A DNA stretch of 64,000 bases from Pseudomonas oryzagri (GTDB taxonomy: Bacteria > Pseudomonadota > Gammaproteobacteria > Pseudomonadales > Pseudomonadaceae), in NCBI RefSeq assembly GCF_020831405.1, contig NZ_JAJHPU010000041.1, forward strand, positions 155,446 to 219,445, read 5' to 3'. The notes under the pieces were generated by a model that was not told the origin of the DNA, searched no databases, and worked only from the letters and a program-made list of their open reading frames with translations. The position numbers and the translations under genes were made by a program. Shown piece by piece: positions 17,483-27,549 of this stretch (the first letter of the stretch is position 1; each line of letters opens with the position of its first letter).

Positions 17483-18733
17483 ATGGTTTCGCGGATTATC
17501 GATACGAAGAACTCTCGCGTCTGGAGTCGGCTCCTGCCGGGAATTCTGGCGCTTGGCCTGTTCGTTCAGTTGAGCGGACAGGTGTGGCTGCAGTCAGGCA
17601 GCGCCCACAACACTCAGGTCTACCTGGGGCTACTGCTGCCGGCCTTGATTGCGCTGGTCTGCAAGCTGGTCAGCCGCGCGCCCATCCGCGTTTCGGTCGA
17701 ATATCTGCCATGGCTGCTTTTTCTCGCTTGGGTCGCGAGTAGCACGCTCTGGAGCACGAATGCGGAAAAGCGCCCGCTGGATCTGGCGAAGTGCGCGATG
17801 TTCATCGCGCTCTTTCTGGCCGCGCTCGCAATCCTGTTGAGGCAGGGGGAAGCCCATCTGCGCCGGGCCTTGATGGCCGGCTTCGTGGTGGTGGCGCTGG
17901 GCGCCCTGGCCAGTCTGATCTATCAGTTCTTCCTGCTTGATAAGCCGCTGGCTTATCGAGCGTATCGCATCGATCGGCTGGGATACGGTGACTTCGCCAA
18001 TTATGGCTGGCCGGTGATCGCCGGGATTTTTCATGGAGCGATAGCGGTCTGGGTGTTCGGTTATGCGATAGATCGGAAGGTCGGCACCAAGGCCGCCTCC
18101 GTCGCTCTGGCGATGTTCGGCGTTCTGGTGCTGTATGTCGTGTTCACCTATGCGCGCGGGGCCTGGTTCGGCGTGCTCGGCGGTTGCCTTGCGGCGGTGC
18201 TGGTGCAGAACTCGCGGCGCGGATGGTGGCTATCCGCGGCATTTCTGGTGCTGCTGCTGGGCGTCGGCATGCTTTATTGGCAAGCACTGACCTTCGAGGT
18301 GCAGACGCAGCAACTGTCCGGGCGCGAGGCGATCTGGCAGTACTTCTTCGAGGTCATGCAGGGGCATTGGCTGTTCGGCTACGGGTTGGGGACGCCCTTC
18401 GTATATAACTGGCCCGATGGCGTGAACATTTCTCCCCATGCCCACAGTCTGTATCTGCAGCAGGTTTATGACAGCGGATTGGTCTCGCTCGCGCTCATGG
18501 CCATCGGCCTGCTCGGCGTGGCTCGCAAGGCATGGCGACTGCGCGACGATCCCTGGGTTCGCCTGGCTTTTCCCGCCTTGGTTTTCGCGCTGATTGCCCT
18601 GCTGACGGATGTCGAACGGATCATTACCCGCCCCAGCGTTTACTGGACGGTGTTCTGGCTACCCGTGGCGATACTGCTGGCGATTCCCGGCGGTCGCCAG
18701 GACAGGGGCGATGACGCGGCCACTGCCGCGTAG
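17483..18733 (+). CDS. waaL: WaaL-type O-antigen ligase
   Basis: This 416-residue polytopic protein belongs to the Wzy_C/O-antigen ligase family. About ten to twelve membrane segments surround one large periplasmic loop (around 17,960-18,430) with the family histidine region NISPHAHSLYLQ. It would join finished O-antigen from undecaprenyl pyrophosphate to lipid A-core at the periplasmic face. The start is uncertain: ATG 17483 is conventional, but GTG 17474 and 17477 lie closer to an AAGGGG site. A second polymerase is the alternative role, but since wzy is already present after wzx, ligase is more likely. Confidence 0.8.
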   Translation: MVSRIIDTKNSRVWSRLLPGILALGLFVQLSGQVWLQSGSAHNTQVYLGLLLPALIALVCKLVSRAPIRVSVEYLPWLLFLAWVASSTLWSTNAEKRPLDLAKCAMFIALFLAALAILLRQGEAHLRRALMAGFVVVALGALASLIYQFFLLDKPLAYRAYRIDRLGYGDFANYGWPVIAGIFHGAIAVWVFGYAIDRKVGTKAASVALAMFGVLVLYVVFTYARGAWFGVLGGCLAAVLVQNSRRGWWLSAAFLVLLLGVGMLYWQALTFEVQTQQLSGREAIWQYFFEVMQGHWLFGYGLGTPFVYNWPDGVNISPHAHSLYLQQVYDSGLVSLALMAIGLLGVARKAWRLRDDPWVRLAFPALVFALIALLTDVERIITRPSVYWTVFWLPVAILLAIPGGRQDRGDDAATAA

Positions 18734-18811
18734 GTCGCGCAGCCTGCCGGCAGGGCGCTCGTCCGAACCACTGGCCCCATGCGCAGAGGCCGATTAAACT
18801 GCTCGGGTTTC

Positions 18812-20879
<2,068 letters not shown>

Positions 20880-20903
20880 GCTGTCAGCAGTCGGATGACA
20901 TGG

Positions 20904-20929
20904 AAACGGGCCCTGGGGCCCGTTTCTCA
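20904..20929. terminator. Bidirectional terminator between thiC and the lipoprotein gene
   Basis: A perfect 9-bp stem, AAACGGGCC (20904-20912) with GGCCCGTTT (20917-20925), has a CTGG loop. The T-rich and A-rich flanks serve both convergent genes. Confidence 0.85.
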
Positions 20930-21664
20930 TTTCTGCGTCGGCAGGTACTCCGTCTTGAGCACGCCGCGCAGGCGGGAATAGGGGATCTCCAGGCTCGGAT
21001 GCCCCATGGTGTACGGGCCCAGGGCATAGACGTCGTACTTGAGCAGCACCTTGTCCTTGAGCAGGGCGATGTTGGCGGTGGGCTTGAACGGCCAGATGCG
21101 CCGGAACTCCTTGGGATCGTCGATCTGCTGGGTCTGCAACCAGCGCTGGTGCGCCTCGCCGGCGGCCTGCCAGAAGGCGGCCTCCTGGCCGGGCAGCAGC
21201 AGGTCGGCGAGCTGCAGGGCGCGCTGCTCGCCGCGCGAATAGTTGATGAAACCGCGCCCCGGCATGCCATGGGCGCCGCCGCGGTACAGGTAGCTGGACA
21301 GCTCGACCACCAGCAGGTCGTCGTGACGGTCGATCAGCTTGGCCTGCAGCCAGGTTTCCCAGCCCTCGGGCTGAGCGCGGAGCAGCTCGCTGCCGTGCGC
21401 GCGCAGCGAGGTGGGCAGCTGGCTATCGGCGTCCTCGCGGGTCATCGCCAGCAGGGCCTCTTCGATCAGTACGCTCAGGCGCGGCTCGTCGGCGAACTTC
21501 AGGGTGTCGACGTTGACCAGGCTGCAGCGCTCGCGCTGGCAGATCTCCGGGCGCTGCTCCCAGACGATATGCTGCGGCGCCGGCGGCGCGCTCTGGCCGC
21601 CGAGGAACTGGCAGGCGGCGAGCAGTGGCAAGCCGGTCAGCAGGAAAAGGGGGTGAAGACGCAT
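20927..21664 (-). CDS. DUF3298/RsiV-like lipoprotein
   Basis: This 245-residue protein starts MRLHPLFLLTGLPLLAAC, a lipoprotein signal with the lipobox LAAC. AAGGAG lies just before that ATG, which is why I prefer it to an upstream in-frame start. The body matches the DUF3298/DUF4163 fold of RsiV-like and PdaC-like periplasmic proteins, with conserved SYLYRGGAHG and LADLLLPG. It is convergent with thiC and divergent from nudF. In Bacillus RsiV this fold binds lysozyme, but no sigma factor is adjacent here, so that role should not be assumed. Exact function unknown. Confidence 0.8.
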   Translation of the reverse strand: MRLHPLFLLTGLPLLAACQFLGGQSAPPAPQHIVWEQRPEICQRERCSLVNVDTLKFADEPRLSVLIEEALLAMTREDADSQLPTSLRAHGSELLRAQPEGWETWLQAKLIDRHDDLLVVELSSYLYRGGAHGMPGRGFINYSRGEQRALQLADLLLPGQEAAFWQAAGEAHQRWLQTQQIDDPKEFRRIWPFKPTANIALLKDKVLLKYDVYALGPYTMGHPSLEIPYSRLRGVLKTEYLPTQK

Positions 21665-21791
21665 GGGACTCCTTGAGTGGATCGACAATGCTGGGTAGGG
21701 TGGCGAATCGGCGGAATTCGCCAGCGCCGGCGGTTGGAAACTTGATTGCGCGCAGCGTTCCGTCCGCGCGTTGGTGGGGTGGGGGAAGTAT

Positions 21792-22409
21792 ATGAGCGAG
21801 TCGTCGAAAACGACTGACCTGAAGGTGGAAATCGTCGAGCGCGAGTCCTGTTTCCGCGGCTTTTATGCGCTCGATCGCCTGCATCTGCGCCACGAGCTGT
21901 TCGGCGGCGGCATGGGGCCGGTGATCAGTCGCGAACTGTTCGTCCGCCACGATGCCGTCTGTGTGTTGCCCTACGACGCACAGCGCGATGTCGTGGTGCT
22001 GATCGAGCAGTTCCGCGTCGGTGCGCTGGACAAGAGCGCGCATCCCTGGCTGCTCGAACTGGTCGCCGGACTGATCGACAAGGACGAGACGCCGGAGGAG
22101 GTCGCCCGTCGCGAGGCCCTCGAGGAGGCCGACCTGACCCTGGGCGAACTGTGGCCGGTGACCGCCTACTATCCCTCGCCGGGGGGGAGCGACGAGCGCG
22201 TGCATCTGTACGTCGGCCGCTGCGACAGCGCGGGAGCCGGCGGCGTCCATGGCCTGGCCGAGGAGGGCGAGGACATCCGCGTGCTGGCGATGAGCCTGGA
22301 CGAGGCGCTGGCGGCGGTGAACGCCGGGCGCATCGACAATGCGGCGAGCATCATCGCCCTGCAGTGGCTGGCGCTGAACCGCGAACGGGTCCGGCAGACA
22401 TGGCTATGA
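21792..22409 (+). CDS. nudF: ADP-ribose pyrophosphatase (Nudix)
   Basis: NudF hydrolyses ADP-ribose to AMP and ribose-5-phosphate. The 205-residue protein has the dimeric ADPRase layout. Its Nudix box is intact for the metal-binding REALEE core, but the glycine that normally follows (EEAGL in E. coli) is aspartate here (EEADL). The specificity element SPGGSDER after the box fits ADP-ribose enzymes. The ATG at 21792 has GGGGGAAG four bases before it. Its stop overlaps the next gene by ATGA, and it opens the nudF-DUF1249-cpdA run known from Pseudomonas and E. coli. Confidence 0.94.
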   Translation: MSESSKTTDLKVEIVERESCFRGFYALDRLHLRHELFGGGMGPVISRELFVRHDAVCVLPYDAQRDVVVLIEQFRVGALDKSAHPWLLELVAGLIDKDETPEEVARREALEEADLTLGELWPVTAYYPSPGGSDERVHLYVGRCDSAGAGGVHGLAEEGEDIRVLAMSLDEALAAVNAGRIDNAASIIALQWLALNRERVRQTWL

Positions 22410-22873
22410 GCGCGCTGGCCGAACGCTATCGGGTCGACCTGGCCGGCCTGCAGGCGACCTGCGAGGCCAACTACGCGCGCCTGATGCGTCTGCTGCCCGG
22501 CATGCGCGAGCAGCCGGCGCTGCGCCGTCTGGCGCTGAGCGCCGGCGATACCCCGCTGGCGGTGCTGGCGCTCAAGGTCACCGAGGCCGGCCCCTACACC
22601 AGTACCGTCGAGGTGCGCGAGGAGCCGGGACTGGCCTGGTTGCCGACGCCGTGCCTGGAGGTGCGCGTCTACCACGACGCGCGGATGGCCGAGGTCACCG
22701 GCGCCGAGCACTGCCGGCGCCTGCAGCCGCGCTACCTCTATCCGAACCCGCGCATGCACCAGCCGGACGAGAAGAGCCAGCTCAACCTGTTTCTCGGCGA
22801 GTGGCTGGCGCACTATTTACAATGCGGCCATCTGGCGGAAAGCCCGGTGGATCATTTGGTCGTTCGCCGGTAG
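22406..22873 (+). CDS. yqiB: DUF1249 (YqiB-like) protein
   Basis: This 155-residue protein starts MSALAERYRVDLAGLQATCE at an ATGA overlap with nudF. An in-frame ATG two codons earlier is possible. Conserved features of the family are the N-terminal ANYARLMRLLPG and the C-terminal YPNPRMHQPDEKSQLNLFL segment. In E. coli yqiB sits between nudF and cpdA, as here. The function of the family is not established. A role tied to cAMP or ADP-ribose turnover is suggested only by the neighbours. Confidence 0.88.
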   Translation: MSALAERYRVDLAGLQATCEANYARLMRLLPGMREQPALRRLALSAGDTPLAVLALKVTEAGPYTSTVEVREEPGLAWLPTPCLEVRVYHDARMAEVTGAEHCRRLQPRYLYPNPRMHQPDEKSQLNLFLGEWLAHYLQCGHLAESPVDHLVVRR

Positions 22874-22959
22874 TGTGAACCGCATAGCGGTCGGCAGGCG
22901 TGACGCATGCCACCATTGCTCTCCGCATTTGTGGGTCCATCGCCGACAGGAGACGGCCT

Positions 22960-23775
22960 TTGTTCAGCGCCAAGTCCCCCTCTCAGACTGCACCGCTCCT
23001 CGTGGTGCAGCTTACCGACAGCCACCTGTTCGCCGAGGCGGACGGTCACCTGCTGGGCATGGACACCGCGGACAGCCTGCGCCGGGTGGTGGAGCTGGTG
23101 CGGGAGGAGCAGCCATGCATCGATCTGCTGCTGGCCAGCGGTGACCTCTCGCAAGACGGCTCCCTCGAATCCTACCGGCGTTTCGCCGCGCTGATCGCGC
23201 CGCTCGACGTGCCGTCGCGCTGGTTCGCCGGCAATCACGACGAGTCGCTGGTCATGCAGCTGGCCTGTGCCGGCAGCCCGCACCTGCAGATGATCACCGA
23301 CCTCGGCAACTGGCGGTTGATCACCCTCGACTCCAGCATTCCCGGCACCGTGTTCGGTGAGCTTGACGAGCAGCAGCTCGAGCAGCTCGATCTGGCGCTG
23401 GCCGGCGCCGGGGAGCGCCATGTGCTGCTGAGCTTCCATCACCATCCGGTGTCGGTCGGCTGCAGCTGGCTGGACCCCATCGGGCTGCGCAACGCCGACG
23501 CGCTGTTCGCGGTGGTCGACCGTTACCCGAATCTGCGCTGCATCCTCTGGGGGCACGTCCACCAGGAGATCGACACCCAGCGCAATGGCGTGCGTCTGCT
23601 GGCCTCGCCGTCGACCTGCGTGCAGTTCGCTCCCGGCAGCGAGGAGTTCCAGGTCAGCAGCGAGGCGCCCGGCTACCGCTGGCTGCGCCTGCACGCCGAC
23701 GGTGCGCTGGACACCGGCGTGTCGCGGGTCAGTGGCATCGACTTCGTGGTCGACTACAGCATCAAGGGCTACTGA
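22960..23775 (+). CDS. cpdA: 3',5'-cyclic-AMP phosphodiesterase
   Basis: CpdA degrades cAMP and so tunes Vfr/CRP signalling. All calcineurin-like metal-site motifs are present: QLTDSHL, SGDLS, GNHD, SFHHHP and GHVH. I chose a TTG start at 22960, six bases after AGGAGA, giving 271 residues. This matches the Pseudomonas length and puts the first beta strand at the right place. An ATG at 22900 would add 20 residues and lacks a ribosome site. In P. aeruginosa cpdA is activated by Vfr, but I saw no convincing CRP site here. Confidence 0.94.
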   Translation: MFSAKSPSQTAPLLVVQLTDSHLFAEADGHLLGMDTADSLRRVVELVREEQPCIDLLLASGDLSQDGSLESYRRFAALIAPLDVPSRWFAGNHDESLVMQLACAGSPHLQMITDLGNWRLITLDSSIPGTVFGELDEQQLEQLDLALAGAGERHVLLSFHHHPVSVGCSWLDPIGLRNADALFAVVDRYPNLRCILWGHVHQEIDTQRNGVRLLASPSTCVQFAPGSEEFQVSSEAPGYRWLRLHADGALDTGVSRVSGIDFVVDYSIKGY

Positions 23776-23888
23776 CCCATTCTGCGCAGGGCGACCCCGC
23801 GCAGCCGTGGTCGCCGTCGACGGCCGGGCCCCTGCTGAGGCGCGCGGCGGGCGTATTCGCCCTGGGGCGTCATTCGACTTGAATCCGA

Positions 23889-23923
23889 CGGTGGGATAAT
23901 GTTTTCCTTGTATATCCATACAG
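23889..23923 (+). promoter_or_regulatory. Putative promoter with LexA-like operator before yqiA
   Basis: A sigma-70-like pair, TTCGAC (about 23873-23878) and GATAAT (23895-23900) with 16-base spacing, precedes a near-perfect LexA box at 23908-23923. The box is TTGT-N8-ACAG with an AT-rich centre; consensus CTGT differs at one base. The box would sit right over the start of transcription. It ends 16 bases before the yqiA ATG. Confidence 0.5.
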
Positions 23924-23939
23924 TCCAAAGGCGCCGTCG

Positions 23940-24533
23940 ATGCCCCCGCTGCCGACCCTCATCTATATGCACGGCTTCAACAGCTCGCCCGCCTCGCTGA
24001 AGGCCCGCGAGCTGGTCGCCGCGTGCGAGTGCCGCGGCCTCGCCGAGCGACTGCGGGTGCCGACGCTGCACCACGACCCGCGCCAGGCCATCGCCCAGCT
24101 GGAGCGAGAGATCGCCGAGGCCGACTGCCCCGTGCTGGTCGGCAGTTCCCTCGGTGGCTACTATGCGACCTATTTGGCCGAGCGCCATGGTCTCAAGGCC
24201 CTGCTGATCAATCCGGCGGTACGCGTGGAGCGCTACTTCGCCGGCTATCTCGGCCCGCAGCGCAACTACTACAGCGGCGAGAGCTGGGAGCTGACCGCCG
24301 CGCACGTCGCCGCGCTGGCTGCGCTGGAGGTACCGCCGCCACGGGATCCGCAGCGCTTCCTGGTGTGGCTGCAGACCGGCGACGAGACCCTCGACTACCG
24401 CGACGCCGCCGACTACTACCGGCACTGCACGCTGGACATCCAGCCGGACGGCGACCACGGCTACCAGGGGTTCGCCGCGCGCATCCCGGAGCTGCTGGCC
24501 TTCGCTGGTTTTTCGGCGCTCCCGCAGTCCTGA
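23940..24533 (+). CDS. yqiA: YqiA-like alpha/beta-hydrolase esterase
   Basis: This 197-residue protein is a compact alpha/beta hydrolase. The nucleophile elbow is GSSLGGYY, the likely acid is in TGDETLDY, and the histidine is in GDHGYQGF. E. coli YqiA hydrolyses palmitoyl-CoA and short esters, and yqiA lies directly before parE there too. It starts 60 bases before parE ends its leader, so the two are probably co-transcribed. AAAGG precedes the ATG by eight bases. A putative promoter and LexA-like box lie immediately upstream. Confidence 0.92.
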   Translation: MPPLPTLIYMHGFNSSPASLKARELVAACECRGLAERLRVPTLHHDPRQAIAQLEREIAEADCPVLVGSSLGGYYATYLAERHGLKALLINPAVRVERYFAGYLGPQRNYYSGESWELTAAHVAALAALEVPPPRDPQRFLVWLQTGDETLDYRDAADYYRHCTLDIQPDGDHGYQGFAARIPELLAFAGFSALPQS

Positions 24534-24593
24534 ATTCCTGCCCGCCGGCGGCTGCCGGCGGGCGGCTCCTTTAGCCAGACAGAAACTCCATCC

Positions 24594-26489
24594 ATGGCCA
24601 ATACCAGCTATACCGCCGAAGCCATCGAGGTCCTCTCCGGTCTCGACCCCGTGCGCAAGCGCCCCGGCATGTACACCGACACCAGCCGGCCCAACCACCT
24701 AGCCCAGGAGGTCATCGACAACAGCGTCGACGAGGCGCTGGCCGGCCACGCCAGGAGCGTGCAGGTGATCCTCCACGAGGACAACTCGCTGCAGGTGATC
24801 GACGACGGCCGCGGCATGCCGGTCGACATCCACCCCGAGGAGGGCGTCAGCGGCGTCGAGCTGATCCTCACCAAGCTGCACGCCGGCGGCAAGTTCTCCA
24901 ACAAGAACTACCAGTTCTCCGGCGGCCTGCACGGCGTCGGCATTTCGGTGGTCAACGCGCTGTCGACCCGCGTCGAGGTGCGCGTCAAGCGCGACGGCAG
25001 CGAGTACCGCATGACCTTCGAAAATGGCTTCAGGGCCAGCGAACTGGAGGTGATCGGCACGGTCGGCAAGCGCAACACCGGTACCAGCGTGCAGTTCTGG
25101 CCGGACGCCAAGTACTTCGACTCGGCGAGGTTCTCGATCAGCCGCCTGAAGCACGTGCTCAAGGCCAAGGCGGTGCTCTGTCCGGGCCTCGCCGTGTCCT
25201 TCGAGGACAGGAGCAGCGGCGAGAAGGTCGAGTGGTGCTACGAGGACGGCCTGCGCTCCTACCTCTCCGACGCCGTCAGCGAGTTCGCCCGTCTGCCCGA
25301 GGTGCCGTTCTGCGGCAGTCTGGCCGGCACCCGCGAGGCGGCGGACTGGGCGCTGCTGTGGCTGCCCGAAGGCGGCGAGAGCGTGCAGGAAAGCTACGTC
25401 AACCTGATTCCCACCGCGCAGGGCGGCACCCACGTCAACGGCCTGCGCCAGGGCCTGCTCGATGCCATGCGCGAGTTCTGCGAATTCCGTAACCTGCTGC
25501 CGCGCGGCGTCAAGCTGGCTCCCGAGGACGTCTGGGAGCGCATCGCCTTCGTGTTGTCGATGAAGATGCAGGAACCGCAGTTCTCCGGGCAGACCAAGGA
25601 GCGCCTGTCCTCGCGCGAGGCGGCGGCTTTCGTTTCCGGGGTGGTCAAGGACGCCTTCAGCCTGTGGCTCAACGAGCATCCCGAGCTGGGCCTGGCGCTC
25701 GCCGAACTGGCGATCAGCAACGCCGGCCGGCGCCTCAAGGCTGGCAAGAAGGTCGAGCGCAAGAAGATCACCCAGGGGCCGGCGCTGCCCGGCAAGCTGG
25801 CCGATTGCGCCGGCCAGGAGCCGATGCGCGCCGAGCTGTTCCTGGTCGAGGGCGACTCGGCCGGCGGCAGCGCCAAGCAGGCGCGCGACAAGGAGTTCCA
25901 GGCGATCATGCCGCTGCGCGGCAAGATCCTCAACACTTGGGAGGTGGACGGCAGCGAGGTGCTGGCCAGCCAGGAGGTGCACGACATCGCCGTGGCCATC
26001 GGCATCGACCCGGGCTCGGCGGATCTCGCCCAGCTGCGCTACGGCAAGATCTGCATCCTCGCCGACGCCGACTCCGACGGCCTGCACATCGCCACGTTGC
26101 TGTGCGCCCTGTTCGTCCGCCACTTCCGCCCGCTGGTGGAAGCCGGCCATGTCTACGTCGCCATGCCGCCGCTGTACCGCATCGACCTCGGCAAGGAGGT
26201 CTACTACGCCCTCGACGAGGCCGAGCGCGACGGCATCCTCGAACGCCTGGCCGCCGAGAAGAAGCGCGGCAAGCCGCAGGTCACCCGCTTCAAGGGCCTC
26301 GGCGAGATGAATCCGCTGCAGCTGCGCGAGACCACCATGGACCCCAACACCCGGCGTCTGGTCCAGCTCACCCTCGACGACTTCGCCGGCGCTCAGGAAA
26401 TGATGGACATGCTGCTGGCCAAGAAGCGCGCCGGCGACCGCAAGAGCTGGCTGGAAAGCAAGGGCAACCTCGCCGAGGTTCTGGCGTGA
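24594..26489 (+). CDS. parE: DNA topoisomerase IV subunit B
   Basis: ParE supplies the ATPase and TOPRIM parts of topoisomerase IV, which separates daughter chromosomes. The 631-residue protein has the GHKL ATPase motifs (EVIDNSVDEAL, DGRGMP, GGLHGVG), the transducer domain, and a TOPRIM domain with EGDSAGG and DADSDG. Length is normal. It overlaps the next gene by GTGA and is separated from parC only by that gene. Confidence 0.98.
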   Translation: MANTSYTAEAIEVLSGLDPVRKRPGMYTDTSRPNHLAQEVIDNSVDEALAGHARSVQVILHEDNSLQVIDDGRGMPVDIHPEEGVSGVELILTKLHAGGKFSNKNYQFSGGLHGVGISVVNALSTRVEVRVKRDGSEYRMTFENGFRASELEVIGTVGKRNTGTSVQFWPDAKYFDSARFSISRLKHVLKAKAVLCPGLAVSFEDRSSGEKVEWCYEDGLRSYLSDAVSEFARLPEVPFCGSLAGTREAADWALLWLPEGGESVQESYVNLIPTAQGGTHVNGLRQGLLDAMREFCEFRNLLPRGVKLAPEDVWERIAFVLSMKMQEPQFSGQTKERLSSREAAAFVSGVVKDAFSLWLNEHPELGLALAELAISNAGRRLKAGKKVERKKITQGPALPGKLADCAGQEPMRAELFLVEGDSAGGSAKQARDKEFQAIMPLRGKILNTWEVDGSEVLASQEVHDIAVAIGIDPGSADLAQLRYGKICILADADSDGLHIATLLCALFVRHFRPLVEAGHVYVAMPPLYRIDLGKEVYYALDEAERDGILERLAAEKKRGKPQVTRFKGLGEMNPLQLRETTMDPNTRRLVQLTLDDFAGAQEMMDMLLAKKRAGDRKSWLESKGNLAEVLA

Positions 26490-27484
26490 GGCATCTGGCC
26501 GTGGCCCTGGCCGCTGCGCTGGCGCTGCTGTCCGCCGTACCGGCGCAGGCCGGGGAGGCTCCGGCGGAGCTGGCGCTACAGACGGTCCTGCCGGTAGAGG
26601 GCATGCCCGCCGGCAATCTGTCCGGTCTGGCGCGGTGCGGCGACGGGCGCTGGTGGGCGCTGTCCGACCGCGAGGACACGCGACTGTATCGCCTCGAGTC
26701 GAGTGCCGGGCACTGGCAGGCGCAGGCCGAGGAGTTTCTCGCCCCAGCGCCGCCGCCCAGCGAGCTGCCCTGGGGCCTGCGCACCGGCAATCAGCTGCTG
26801 GCGCCATTGCGCGGCGGCACCCTCGACTTCGAGGGGCTGACCTGCGATGCGGCGGGCAATCGCTACCTGGTCAGCGAGAGCCAACTGGCCGTTCTGCAGG
26901 TGCCGGCCGCGGGCCAGCCGCAGTGGCAGCAGCTCGCGCCGCAACTGCTGCGCCAGGCGCGCGCCCGCGGTCTGCTGCTGCGCTTCAATGCCCTGCTCGA
27001 GGGCGTGGCGGTGCAGCCGGACGGCGGTCGCCTGTGGCTCGCCGCCGAGCGCGAGGGACGCGGTCTGCTCGCCCTGCAGCGCGGCGGCGACCGTTGGCGC
27101 TGCCCCGAAGCCGGCTGCGTGCTGCTGGCCGAGAGCGGCCGCGCCGTGCGTCCGCTGGATCCGCCGGGCAGCCCGGCGCGGTCGCTGGACTTCACCGCGC
27201 TGAGCTGGCACGCCAACAAGCTGTACAGCCTGGAGCGCCTGCAACACCGCATCTGCCGCCGCAACGCGGATAGCGGCGCGGCCGAGCGCTGCTGGTCGTT
27301 CGCGGCCGCCGCGCTGGCCCCCGAATTGCGTTACGACACCCCCTACGGCATGGCCGAAGCCCTGTGGCTGGACGACAGCGCGGCCTGGATCGGCCTGGAC
27401 AACGGCGACCAGGCCAATGCCGCCGGCGAGCGCCGGCCGCTGATCCTGCAGTTCGCGGCACCGGCCGGCGGCTGGAGCGGCTGA
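26486..27484 (+). CDS. Secreted esterase-like phytase-family protein
   Basis: The gene starts with GTG at 26486, overlapping the parE stop. The 332-residue product has a clear Sec signal peptide (about residues 1-22, cleaved after VPAQA). The mature part matches the esterase-like activity of phytase family, a beta-propeller-like fold, with NLSGLARCGDGRWWALSDRED, DFEGLTCD and YDTPYGMAEALWLDD regions. It should be periplasmic. A homolog sits between parE and parC in other pseudomonads as I recall. The substrate is unknown and phytase activity should not be assumed. Confidence 0.83.
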   Translation: MRHLAVALAAALALLSAVPAQAGEAPAELALQTVLPVEGMPAGNLSGLARCGDGRWWALSDREDTRLYRLESSAGHWQAQAEEFLAPAPPPSELPWGLRTGNQLLAPLRGGTLDFEGLTCDAAGNRYLVSESQLAVLQVPAAGQPQWQQLAPQLLRQARARGLLLRFNALLEGVAVQPDGGRLWLAAEREGRGLLALQRGGDRWRCPEAGCVLLAESGRAVRPLDPPGSPARSLDFTALSWHANKLYSLERLQHRICRRNADSGAAERCWSFAAAALAPELRYDTPYGMAEALWLDDSAAWIGLDNGDQANAAGERRPLILQFAAPAGGWSG

Positions 27485-27549
27485 AGAATCCATCCGGTGC
27501 GCCGGTTCCGGCTGGCGCGCCCTGAAACGAAGAGTTGCTGAGGACGCAT

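Noticed and set aside
20927..21664. An anti-sigma factor role for the RsiV-like protein
   Set aside because: There is no adjacent ECF sigma factor and the protein is a lipoprotein without an N-terminal cytoplasmic anti-sigma domain.
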